Positions 48,715 through 59,900 of a stretch of DNA of 64,000 nt are shown in pieces (positions within the stretch are counted from its first letter, which is position 1; each line of letters opens with the position of its first letter). The DNA comes from Myrica gale. Its lineage: Eukaryota; Streptophyta; Magnoliopsida; Fagales; Myricaceae. Under the pieces are notes generated by a model, which saw only the letters and a program-made list of their open reading frames with translations, was not told the DNA's origin and did not search any database. Made by a program: the position numbers and the translations under genes. Location of the stretch: NCBI GenBank assembly GCA_963930655.1, contig OZ005611.1, positions 3,665,501-3,729,500 of the forward strand, written 5' to 3'.

Positions 48715-51601
48715 ATGATTGAATCTTCATACGTTTCTTTATTCTTGTCAGCCACGCGACATTGGGTGAAGCTACTGTGAGAGATCAGGAAATATTAACG
48801 CATAAGATAGAAGGGAACTCAAGTGGTTTGATGTTTACCTTTAGTTTCCGTTTGTTTCGACGGAAAGTGTAAAGTAGTTTCAAATTTTTATATTTTGGTA
48901 AAGTAATTTGGTTTTCAGTATTTGATTGTTACGTTTTTTGAAAGTATTTTTTGGATATTTAATGCACGCTATAATTTTTGAAATGTGTAATTAGTAAATT
49001 GAATGAAAATTAAAATATATAATCAATTGAATTGATTACCGGAACTGTATTTGTTATTCTTGTTCCATTCTGGACTGGAAACCGGTAATTCCGGTTTCTT
49101 ATTTGGGCCTAAAAGGCCCAAATTTGGTGAGATCCTATTGGCCCAAAAATTGCATTTTTACATTATACCGTCCAAAATTACAGTATGCAGTTTTAATTTA
49201 GGAAAAGGCCTAGTTTCAAGTTGTTACATTTTTAAGTTCTTTCTTTAAGACCCAAATGCAATATGCGGTCCAATTCCAAATTAAAAACCCAAGTGACAAA
49301 ATAAAACAACCGGCCAAGTGAAGAGTGAAGACCCAATTGCCAATTGAATTAATAAAGACCAAATTGTCAATTTGAAGACTAAAATGCTAAAATAAAACAG
49401 TCATTCAACTCCAAAACCAAAATAAACTCTACATTAAAATTACAGCTAAAAAACTAAATTTTAAAACAAAATAAACACAGCCAAATAAACTAGGCCTGTC
49501 CAAAAAACCGACCGGACCGGTTTTGACCAAAACCGGTTGACTTTTTTGAAATCGGGTTGACCGGACCGGTAAACCGGTGTATCATGAAAACCCGGAACCG
49601 GATCGGAGTATACCTCTCCCAACCGGCCCAAACCGGAAATTGACCCAAAATGACAAGGCCCAACCCTAAAACCGGCCCAAAATGACATGGCCCAACCCAA
49701 AATCGGCCCAAAATGACATGGCCCAAACTGACCCAAACCGGACCGGTCCGGTCCGGTCATATAACCGGTCCGGTCTATATGCTTTAAAAAAGTTTCGGTT
49801 TGGCCGGCCAAACCGGACCGAACCGGCCCGGACCGGATGTTGGACAACCCTAAAATAAACTATAAATTCAAATTACAAAAAAATAACTAAACAAACAATT
49901 AACCATACAAATAAGTAAATAAGGAAACAACTAAACAAATAAACATTCATCAAATAATCCAAATTCAAAGAGACAAACTTTAAATTAAAATTACAATGCT
50001 CTTTGAAATTTTTAAAAAATAATTAAAAGATAAAGATTAAAGGACATCCAAATTTAAAATCTCAAACTTCATAGTTCATCCTACACACTCATCAATTGGA
50101 TCAGATGGACCAGTGGTACCGGGGCAAGACCCTATATTTGTATTAGGTGTAGAACTAACTATTTGACATAAAACGCATTTGATTTTCAATTCATTAACTT
50201 CATTTGATAATTGAGTAACAAAAATTAATTGCAATATGACTCGATCTATCTAACTCTAACAGCTATGTTCACAACCTAAATCATCTAAGCATCATGCATC
50301 ATGCATCACCAATTCTTAGCATACATATAAATGGACTTGATATGAAAATATTGAAGTCTTTTTGATATGAGTAGAGCTATTTTATTTCTTTGGACATTAC
50401 CTAATTATAATTTATAAATGACTACATTTTTTGAAAGACTACAATCATTAGGATATCAAATCTCGACATCTATTATTTTGCATTTAATATTGTCAGTTCT
50501 AAATTATATCATGAAGTGAAATATATATATACAATACACAAATACATACATATTTTTTTTCAATATTATTTTTTATGTGGCATGACACGTATCGACAACT
50601 TGGAAAAAATTATAACATGATACACAGCTAAAAAATATACTACAACTTTCAATCTTCCCACGTTTTATCATCTAATTCCCAAATAGCAGTTTAGGTTAGA
50701 CAAAATAATCATACCTTAGTGTCCAAATTATTACTGAATCTGTCAATCACCGAATCTACTTATCAAAAATTTCATATCGCCAAATTAAATTAACAAAACT
50801 TATATAAGTTTAACACTAAAGAAGTTAACAATACAACATTTTAATAAAAATAGTAAATAGATTATAGAGGCTGAGGCTCTAACCTTGGTGAGAGAGAGTT
50901 GATGAATGATGGTCACTGATGAGAGAGAAGCCACAACAGGGATAGAGGAGCTCAGGGTCTAAGCAGTGAGCACAACTGAGGGAATCGACCTAAGATGCGA
51001 CAACGAGGGAGAGAGGGAGACAGACGTCGAGCACGACTGAGGGAGAAAGGAACCGCAACAGGGAGGCCGGACTCCGGAGGGTGGGGGGTGAGTCACGGCA
51101 AGGAGACAAGGAGAGGGGGCTGGGGCTTGGGGGTGACGGTTGGGGCTCACGGTTTGGAACGAATTAGGTCTTTCGAGACCTAATTTCATTCGACTTAAGT
51201 TCTTTTTTTTTAAAAAAAAATAGGGCTAAAAACGGTGTTGTTTTGAGCCCTGATTTTCCTTGTAAAAAATATATACCGGAACCAGAAATTTCGACGTTTC
51301 CGCACAGTATTTCTGGTTCCGATTTCAGTTCCGATTTTTTTCAATAATTAGATCTGAATCGAGTACCGGGAAGCGATGTCGGAACACCGGAAGAAATGTA
51401 CTCCCTTACTCAGGAAAAAAAAACCCGACACTTCGTCACTTTTCTTTAATTTAAAATTTTACTTATTTACCTTTTTATGCTTCTCGCCTCTCTCTGGTTG
51501 GTTGGCGGTAAGTTTCTCGTGCTACGACTGTCATGTATAAGTACGTGTGGACATACAGACAATCGCACAAAGGCATTGTGAGTGCGGAAAAGTTAAGAGC
51601 C
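48715..51601. other. Intergenic interval between PRP31 and the ALDH pair
   Basis: No gene recognised. It contains the CCGG-rich hAT-type MITE at 49491-49852. Outside it, phrases like ACCGGTAATTCCGG (near 49080) and TCTGGTTCCGATTTCAGTTCC (near 51313) hint at an older, larger GC-motif transposon around it, but I could not find its ends. A purine-rich stretch at 50880-51170 has open frames without recognisable content. The last ~110 bases are homologous to the leader of the intact ALDH gene. Confidence 0.5.
49491..49852. mobile_element. hAT-type MITE, 362 bp, packed with CCGGACCGG motifs
   Basis: Left end TAGGCCTGTCCAA and right end TTGGACAACCCTA are inverted repeats. The exact 8-bp target duplication AAATAAAC flanks it (49483-49490 and 49853-49860), the hAT signature. 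The inside repeats short palindromes (CCGGACCGGT, AACCGGTT) and a GGCCCAAAATGACATGGCCC-type unit several times. Long open frames in it are by-products of the repeats. Confidence 0.88.
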
Positions 51602-52435
51602 ATGGCGAGTCTTAGGATGTGTTGACTGCTCTCTCGCTCTCACTTCTGTTTCTGCTTCTTCATCTGCTGCTGCTTTGTTGTTTTCTAGAGGGAATGGTAC
51701 CTCTCATTTGTTCATTTGTCTTTCTCTTCTCTTTTTGTTTTGTTTTGGATTTGTTTGGTTATGTTACGTGGACATTGATGTTCATCGTGTCTTCAAGGAA
51801 GATCGAGTCCTCATTAGAGTTCTGCGATTATGTCAATGTATCCAACTTGAAAATGCTCTGTTCTGTTTTCTGAGAAAATATGTCCGAATAAAAATGCTGT
51901 TTGTAATAGGACTTCCGAAAGCATATGTGACCAATGGGAGTTATGTTTCAAACATTCAACACGCTGTTGATGTGACAAGCGAGGAATATTTATGCTACTT
52001 TGCTTCTCCCATGTCCATTTGTTACTTGTCAATATCAACTACTCTCACATTATCTGTTGGTTTACAAATTGCCCTTCCATGCTGGATATTGATAATGACA
52101 TTATAAGATCTCCTACTGCGCTTGTTGGATTCCTAGTTTTGTAATGGATTAGGTACATGGGCTCTGTAATGGACTTGATTTCTATAACAAGGGGTACCCA
52201 TATATAATTCATTGGAAGGCATCGAAGGAAAAGAAAATAACTTTTAAATGAATAAACTGGGGGAATGTAAAACCTTCTAAGAGAGTTGAGTCCCACATTG
52301 AAAAGAAGCTACAAGTGTTGGGTTGTTAATATCACATAGGTGTATTCATATTTATATGATTATGTGTGTGTCATGTTCATGTTATATTCTAACTCCCCAT
52401 GGAAATGATATTTGTTTTCTAGTTAGGAATATGAC

Positions 52436-52575
52436 GGAATCGGATTCCCTCCAAAATGTTGATTTCCAAATGACCTCTCACAAATCTAATAGATGACTGT
52501 GGTCTGCTAGACTTATGGGAGAGAATTCTCTCCGTCCACTCGGGACTCATTCTTTAGGATGGAATCCGGTTCCAT
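52436..52575. mobile_element. Mutator-type MITE inside exon 2 of the ALDH pseudogene
   Basis: 140 bp with inverted ends GGAATCGGATTCCCTCC and (read back) GGAACCGGATTCCATCC, 14-15 of 17 matching. The exact 9-bp target duplication GAATATGAC flanks it (52427-52435 and 52576-52584), typical of Mutator-like elements. The intact sister gene has the uninterrupted site GGAATATTACTAGCC, so insertion happened after the gene duplication. Confidence 0.9.
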
Positions 52576-53070
52576 GAATATGACGAGCTTGAGCGGACGA
52601 ATATCTCAATATAGCACTGCTGCTGCTGCTAGCTTGAGCAGAGGAATATATGAAGGAGCCAATCTGCTGCTGTTGCTGCTGAGGAGCCAATCAGTCCGGG
52701 GGTCAAACTAAATTACACCCAGCTTTTTATTAATGGACAATTTGTTGATGCCACATCAGGTGAGCTTTCCCAGCTTCTCAGGACATGGTGTATGCGAATT
52801 ACTTATTTCTGCAACCTCAATTTTTAAGCTATCAGGTATCCTAAGACACATCATATTGTTATTGACATGCACTGAATCCTATGCTATGGCTTTTCCTTTG
52901 GCCTCAGGCAAAACATATCCGACATTGGATCCCAGGAATGGGGATGTGATTGCCCACGTTGCTGAAGGTGGTGCTGAAGATATAAATCAAGTAGTTGCTG
53001 CTGAAGAATATCGCAAGGCATTTGATGAAGGACGATGGCCAAGGATGACGGCATATGTACCAGTTCCTTT

Positions 53071-53186
53071 TCTTTTTTTAGTCACAGTGGACAGTAGGCA
53101 GAGCCTGCGGGAAGGGGGATTCAACCCCCGGATCTTACCCTCCCTAAGGGGAGGAAGTAACACTTGATCTAACGCTCAGTTAGTGC
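53071..53186 (-). mobile_element. SINE-like insert in intron 3 of the ALDH pseudogene
   Basis: Absent from the same intron of the intact sister gene. Minus-strand reading: ACTGAGCGTTAGATCAAGTG, a B-box-like GGGGGTTGAATCCCCC, and an A-rich tail (plus-strand TTTTCTTTTTTT). Shared phrases link it to the unit at 10905-11032. Boundaries come from comparison with the sister intron. Confidence 0.55.
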
Positions 53187-54640
53187 TTCTCGTTTTCATT
53201 TGTAATTTGATGTCTCCAAACTAATACAATTGACTTGTTAAAAAACTCATCCAGGAAAGACAATGAATACTCTTGCGCTATGCCGATTTGATTGAAAAAC
53301 ATAATGATGAACTTGCGGCACTCGAAACTTGGGACAATGGGTAGCCATATGAACAGGCTGCTACATTTGAAGTTCCAATGGTGGCACGTCTAATGCGATA
53401 CTATGCCGGTATGCAAATCCAAGGAAGATAGTCCATCTTCTGCTTTATCGGTTTTGGGTATTCCATGCATTCTATCTATGCTGCTGAGATTTTGAACATC
53501 TCGATGTATTAAACTCTCAGGTTGGGCGATTCATGGTCTGACAGCTCTAGCTGATGGATCATACAATGTGCAAACCTTACATGAACCTATTGGCGTTGCG
53601 GGTCAGATAATTCCGTGGAATTTTCCTCTTCTCATGTTTGCTTGGAAGATCGGCCGCCTGCATTAGCATGTGGCAACACTGTCGTTATGAAAACAGCAGA
53701 GCCAGACACCATTATCGGCTCTCCTCGCCTCAAATCTATTGCATGAGGTAGATCATGAATGAAACTTTTGTTTCTCTTCTAAAACGTTGAGGTGGTTTCA
53801 TTCACCAAATTTCACAAGTAAGATCTAGGGCCTGGACCCTGCAACATCTCAATGTTTTATCTCTATCATGTGTAAGGTTTCTACCTCCTATTTTGTAATT
53901 CTTAAGTTGATAAAAGCATGTCATTCTTTTAGATTCTAAAACATCAAATATTGTTCTCTTTGGAGTAACCTTCTGTAAGAATTGGACCTGAAGCTTGATT
54001 GGACATGCATAATTGAAAAGGACATGATAATCATTTCAACTGATTCTAATGCATTAATGTTTTTCAATCTCATCATAAACCCTTTGGGATTCATTTTTTG
54101 ACATAAAAGGTGCAAAATCTATAAAGGTTTCTTTTATTTTGATTATTGAACTATGTGACAAACTGGACTTCCTCCTGGTGCTCTAAATGTGGTTTCTGGT
54201 TTTGGTCCAACTGCTGGTGCCGTTCTTGCAAGTCATATGGATGTGGCTGAGGCGATAATTAGTATCCATTCTTGTTCGATATAATGTACCTCTCACCCTC
54301 GAGTAACAGGAAACTATGGTGTTTCTTTGGCATTCACAAGAATTTTGAAATGATTAGGGGATACAAACAAACGTGTTGATCTTTGCTTATACATCTACTC
54401 AACTGTTAGTAATTTCCACACAGCTTCTGGATCAACGAGAGTACAGGAAAAATTGTTCTTGAATTGGCAGCAATTAGAAGCAATTTTAAGCCAGTAACTT
54501 CGGAACACATTGACACGCGCATTGCGCGCGGGGACGGTGTGGGTGAACTGCTTTGATGTATTTGACGCTGTAATTCCTTTCGGTGGATACAAGATGAGTG
54601 GGCATGGCATAAAAAGGGATCTACTGTCTTTCAAATTAGG

Positions 54641-55290
54641 GTAAATTATTCCAATAGTTCTTGGTGTTTAATGGATTCTCAAATTAGTCCCTACTATATT
54701 TTTTGTCCTACCAATACCCTTAGGGTTTCTAACTTGTCTCAAGTTGGTCCTGCCGTCAGATTGCCAACGAAAATTATCCACGTGGCTAACGGTGACCACG
54801 TATAACGAATAAGCAGCTGGCATGTGGAGAAAAAATGCCACATCACCCAAAAAATTTAGGACGTGGGTTTGCTGCAATTCGGTCACCCGAACTACAGTGC
54901 AGTTTGTGAGAGGGGCGTGGATCCTGCCCGGGACCCACGCCCCTCCCTCACGAACTGCAGCAGATTTGAGGGTTTGCTGCTCGGGCAGGCGTGGGTCCCG
55001 AGCGGGATCCACGCCCCTCTCACAAAATGCACTGCAGTCCGGTCACCCGAACTGTAGCAGACCCACGCCCTAACTTTTTTTGGGTGATGTGACATTTTCT
55101 CCACGTGTCAGTTGCTTATTCGTTATTACGTGGTCACCGTTAGTTACGTGGATAATTTCCGTTTGCAATCTGATGGCAGGACCAACTTGAGACAAGTTAA
55201 AAATCCTAAGAATATTCGTAGGACAAAAAATACCGTAGGAATGAATTTGAAAAACAGTTAAACCCCGAGAATTGCCAGAGTAATTTAGCC
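54641..55290. mobile_element. 650-bp near-palindromic foldback element in the ALDH pseudogene
   Basis: Two arms of roughly 300 bp pair around a centre near 54965. Left-arm phrases ATTTTTTGTCCTACC, AACTTGTCTCAAGTTGGTCC, ACGGTGACCACGT and GAGAGGGGCGTGGATCC all recur, reversed and complemented, at mirror positions on the right. The inner part holds a second GC-rich inverted repeat. It sits inside exon 11 homology, after CTTTCAAATTA. It carries no coding capacity, and the class is uncertain (Mutator-like foldback is my guess). Confidence 0.88.
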
Positions 55291-55759
55291 TTCAACGTGA
55301 AGAATCCGGCATGGCTCTAAATTCAACGTGATTCTATCACTTGGGTCTCTTCCAAAATAAAGAGAAGAATGCTTCAAAATTGGAGGCTGATTGCGTGATG
55401 ATGATGGCTAGAATTTCCATGTTTGTGATTGACTGGAATCGGAGCAGGGGTTCTTTTGTTGGATGTTTGTATTTATTGTTCAGCAGTCTGTGTTTAATTT
55501 TAATTATTAACTTCTAAATGTTATTTCCTCCATTTTGTGAGTCCAATCCCCCTCCCCTGGCTTCTAAATGTTTGTTTATTATTTTTAAAACTATTTTCTT
55601 ATCTTAAAATCTAATTTTCCTCCATTCTCAATCTCTAATAGAATTTTTCATCCAATTTTTGGTCACAGTTGATTACTCGAAAGATTTCTTTTCTTTTTTT
55701 ACCATACTTTAAAAATCAAGTAATTTAATATTTTTTTAGTAATAAAAAAATATTACTAA

Positions 55760-55885
55760 GACACGTGGGACTTGGTCATAATGTGGGACCAAGTTAATAC
55801 TTTCGATCATTGAACTATTATTTATGGAGACACGTGGGACTTGGTCATAAGTTAATACTTTCGATCATTGAACTATTATTTATGG
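55760..55885. repeat. Short tandem duplication carrying CACGTG boxes
   Basis: Copies at 55760-55828 and 55829-55885 share GACACGTGGGACTTGGTCAT and TTCGATCATTGAACTATTAT; the second lacks about 12 bases. Each holds a CACGTG (G-box type) hexamer, about 1.1 kb before the intact ALDH start. A regulatory role is only a possibility. Confidence 0.75.
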
Positions 55886-56063
55886 AGACAATGATAATCT
55901 TTTTGCTGTTGCTGTTGTGGTTTGGGTTCTCTAGCGGGACAACAACTCCAAGGGAATGATGATGGTTGGTAGATCTACAGTGGGTTTGTTTTTAAAATTT
56001 TTGTTTTGGTAATAAACAAAAGTTAGTATTAAAATTAATGAATAAATGATAAAATTAAAATTT

Positions 56064-56232
56064 TAAATATGTTCGATAAAAATAAACTTTTATTAAAACA
56101 TTTACAAAGAATCTTCAGAATTCTACAACCAAACATCATTTTTCACACCACATAAATATAACTACAACACACATACCAATAAAGTTAACATCACATAAAA
56201 ATTCTCACAAAACACCTTAACCGAACACATCA
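56064..56232. mobile_element. Tourist-like MITE copy, inverted relative to 40955-41141
   Basis: Read backwards it shares TTTGTGAGAATTTTTATGTG, GATGTTAACTTTATTGGTAT and AATGATGTTTGGTTGTAG-type phrases with the MITE at 40955. The right end is CGAACACATC and the left end near AATATGTTCG, imperfect inverted repeats. Left boundary uncertain. Confidence 0.6.
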
Positions 56233-56831
56233 TAATTTTATCATTAGTAAGTATCAACGTGTCTGTACTTACTCTGTTCTCTAAATTATTAGTCTTATTA
56301 ACTACTCTCTTAAAAAATATATATATTTTTTATAATTTGTCCACCCAATTTCGGATCTATCCATTAAAATAGATAAAACTTATGCCCGATACACAATAAT
56401 AATGGTTTTAGCTTTAGTTTTAGGCAAATTATAAAAAAAAATACTACTCTCAGATTTATCCACTTATTTGTTTTTTAGACAAATTTTAGGGAGATGACAA
56501 CTGAGCTACGACTCATTGGCTTTTATCGCTCATTCGTCAATGCAGCCAAGCAATGAAAACCGCGTGATTTGCACCCTATGAACGTCTCCGAGTCGAGGGC
56601 TCCATAGCGGTTCCAAGTCACAAAAGCTGTGCTGGCCGTCCAATCGAAGATAAGTTCAAATAATAGATCCATTCAGGTGCTGTCAGGCCCACCGCCCACG
56701 TGCTCAGAAAAGTAAACAACCACTACCCTCGTTTCGTTCAACTTCTTCTTTAATTTGGATATTAATTAATTCCCATTTTCTGGTACTACCCTTTCTTTGG
56801 TTGGTAGGCGGTACGCTTCTCATGCCACGAC

Positions 56832-56854
56832 TAATATATATATATATATATATA
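56832..56854. repeat. TA microsatellite in the ALDH upstream region
   Basis: About eleven TA units 70-90 bp before the start codon. The matching place in the pseudogene leader (near 51535) has no such run, so the tract expanded in one copy or was lost in the other. Confidence 0.85.
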
Positions 56855-56924
56855 AATGTGCAGTGTGGATATACAGACAATCGCGCAAGAGTACTGTGAG
56901 TGCTGAAGAACTTTCGTCGGAGCC

Positions 56925-59900
56925 ATGGCGAGTCGGAGGATGTGTCGGCTGCTTTCTCGCTCTATCACTTCTGTTTCTGCGTCTTCTTCGACTTCTGCTG
57001 CCTTGTTTTCTAGAGGTGATGGAACCTCTCGACTTACTTGTTTTTCTTTTTTTTCTCTGTAACTTTTTTGGTTTGGATTTGTTTGGTCGTGTTATTTGGT
57101 TTGTGATCAATCGCGTCGACTGTGAGGATCGAAGTCCTCATTAGAATTGGGCGATTATGTCCGTGATCGGATCAGAGCTGTACTCGACTTGAAAATCCTC
57201 TGTTTCTTCCCTGAGAACACATGTGCGAGTGCGAATGAAACATTGCTGTTTCTTTATACTGCTCATGTTTCGCCGAACACGGCGATTTGATATCCGAGTT
57301 GTCATTTCTATTTTTGTGGCAACTTAAAAAGTTATCGCAACCGAAAAGCGAAAACGTTTATCAATATACAAGGCGGCTATTATCTCCCTGGGAGATCGTT
57401 GGTGCGCCAAATCCTTCTCTTTTTTTTTTCCTAAGTATATATATTTTTTAATTATTTTCTTGAGCTACGAAACAATAGTTGGAAGTTAGATGTATCTTTT
57501 TAAATGCTTATTCCTCTGTTTTCTCAATGGAGCATCAAATGAGAGTTTCTCTTTAAGCGTAATTCAGCCTGACCTAATTCCTTTTGGATGAATCGGAGAA
57601 TGTAGAACTGCTTTCTAGAAGTATATCTGCCCTCTGGTATTGTTTCCTGGGTTTTGCTTTTGGTATTCGAAGATCTTATACCCGTTATTGGTTGGAAATT
57701 ATTTTCCTTTCAGGTAGGAATATTACTAGCCAGAGCAGAGGAATATCCAAATATAGCACTGCTGCTGCTGTTGAGGATCCTATCAATCCTGCGGTTAACG
57801 TAAATTATACCCAGCTTTTGATCAATGGACAATTTGTCGATGCCGCATCAGGTCAGATTTCCCAGCTTTTGATCTACGGATATTGGCATATATGTGTTGC
57901 ATTTTTTTTCAATCTCAATTTTTAGGCAATGCGATGTCTGAAGACGCATTCTATTGTTATAGTCATGCACTGAAATTATGCTACCGCTTGCTTTGGTATC
58001 AGGCAAAACTTTTCCAACATTGGATCCCAGGACTGGGGATGTGATTGCTCATGTTTCTGAAGGTGATGCGGAAGATATAAATCGAGCAGTTGCTGCTGCT
58101 CGCAAGGCATTTGATGAAGGACCATGGCCAAGGATGCCCGCATATGTACCTATGCCTTATAGCGCTTCTCATTTTCATTTGTAATTTGATGTCTCCAAAC
58201 AAATACAATTGACTTGTTAAAAAACTCATCCAGGAAAGACAAAGAATACTTTTGCGCTTTGCCGATTTGATTGAAAAGCACAACGATGAACTTGCGTCAC
58301 TCGAGACTTGGGACAATGGGAAGCCATATGAACAGGCTGCGACAATTGAAGTTCCAATGGTGGCACGTCTCATGCGATACTATGCTGGTATGCAAACCCA
58401 AGGGAGATAGTTCATCTTCTGCTTTATCGGTTTTGGGTATTCCTTGCATTCTATATATGTTGCTGAGATTTTTAACATTTCGATGTACTAAACTCTCAGG
58501 TTGGGCGGATAAGATTCATGGTCTGACAGCTCCAGCTGATGGACCCTACCATGTGCAAACCTTACACGAACCTATTGGTGTTGCCGGTCAGATTATTCCG
58601 TGGAATTTTCCTCTTCTCATGTTTGCTTGGAAGATCGGGCCTGCATTAGCATGTGGCAACACTGTTGTTATGAAAACAGCGGAGCAAACACCATTATCTG
58701 CTCTTTTCGCTTCAAATCTATTGCATGAGGTAGATCATGGATGAAACTTTTGTTTCTCTTCTTTTACAATCAGTGGTCTTTGATTGCTGGTTTTAATGTT
58801 GTTTCATTTACCAAATATCAGAAGTAACATCTAGAGTCTGGACCTAAAACATCTCAATGTTTCATCTATACCGTATATAAGATTTCTACCTTCTGATTTC
58901 TGATACTCAAGGTGATAACGCATGTCGTTCTTTTACATTATTTAATAAGAGCTTGAATGCGTCGGTTTACATATCAAGTATTTGTTTATCTTTGGAGTAA
59001 CCTTTTGTAAGAACCGGACCTGAAGCTGGATTGGAGATGCATAATCGCAAGGATGACAAGCTTATATGTACTAATGTTTCTAAATCTGATAATCAACTCT
59101 TCGGATGCTATCTTTCTATGCATGGGGTACAAAATGAATACAGATCTCTTTTATTTTTGTTTTGTTTTGTGATTGTTAATCTTTGTGACAGGCTGGGCTT
59201 CCTGCTGGTGTTCTAAATGTGGTTTCTGGTTTTGGTCCAACTGCTGGTGCAGCCCTTGCAAGCCATATGGAAGTGGATAAGGTAGTTTGAGATAATTAAT
59301 ATCACATTCCTCTTAGATGTAATATACCTATCAACATAGAGTAAAATTTCTTTCTAAGGGCGTTTAGGATGCAACTATGGCATTTCTTTGGTATTCCTTT
59401 GAATTTTGAAATGGTTAGTGGAATGTAAACTGTCTGTGATAAATACTCTCATACTGTTCTGATCTCTTCTTATATTCCTACTCAAATGTTTGTAATTTTT
59501 TTTCAGCTTGCTTTCACCGGATCCACGAAGACTGGAAAAGTTGTTCTTGGATTGGCAGCAAGAAGCAATCTTAAGCCAGTAACTTTGGAACTTGGAGGGA
59601 AATCCCCCTTTATTGTATGTGAGGATGCTGATGTTGATACCGCGGTTGAACTTGCGCACTTTGCTCTGTTCTTTAATCAGGTTTGTCCAAGAAATTGCTC
59701 TGACACCATTATGGGTCGTAAGGAACTTAAACTCCATCTACTAATCTTAGACTCTGCACAATCTACAGGGACAATGCTGCTGCGCTGGCTCTCGTACATT
59801 TGTTCATGAACGTGTATATGATGAGTTTGTAGAGAAAGCAAAGGCACGTGCTTTGAAACGTGCTGTTGGTGACCCATTCAAGGGAGGCATTGAACAAGGT

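Larger units (their letters stand above)
51602..55320 (+). pseudogene. ALDH2B-type aldehyde dehydrogenase pseudogene (tandem copy)
   Basis: Decayed duplicate of the intact gene at 56925-60825; homology extends from the 5' leader (about 51495) to the 3' UTR (about 55470). Start ATG 51602. Exon 1 gains a TGA at codon 8, and its splice donor has become GG (51691). Exon 2 (about 52427-52759) is interrupted by a 140-bp MITE. Exon 3 is about 52910-53056 and has extra codons (AAEEYRKAF for AAARKAF). Intron 3 holds a SINE-like insert. Exon 4 (53255-53408) has an in-frame TAG at 53342. Exon 5 (53521-53750) has frameshifts. Exon 6 is near 54168-54250. Exon 7 (from about 54421) runs straight into exon 11 sequence at about 54510, so the catalytic cysteine exon is gone. 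A palindrome (54641-55290) splits the last coding part. It cannot make an active enzyme. Confidence 0.95.
55321..56924. other. Spacer between the ALDH pseudogene and the intact ALDH gene
   Basis: Holds the pseudogene 3' UTR homology (to about 55470), a short tandem duplication (55760-55885), a Tourist-like MITE (56064-56232) and the promoter and leader of the intact gene, including a TA microsatellite at 56832-56854. No other gene seen. Confidence 0.65.

Noticed and set aside
49461-49847. 128-codon repetitive frame as a protein
   Set aside because: It is the translation of palindromic CCGG repeats inside a MITE with clear ends and target duplication.
54668-55104. Frames inside the ALDH pseudogene 3' region
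   Set aside because: They mirror each other on both strands because the DNA is a palindrome; no coding signal.
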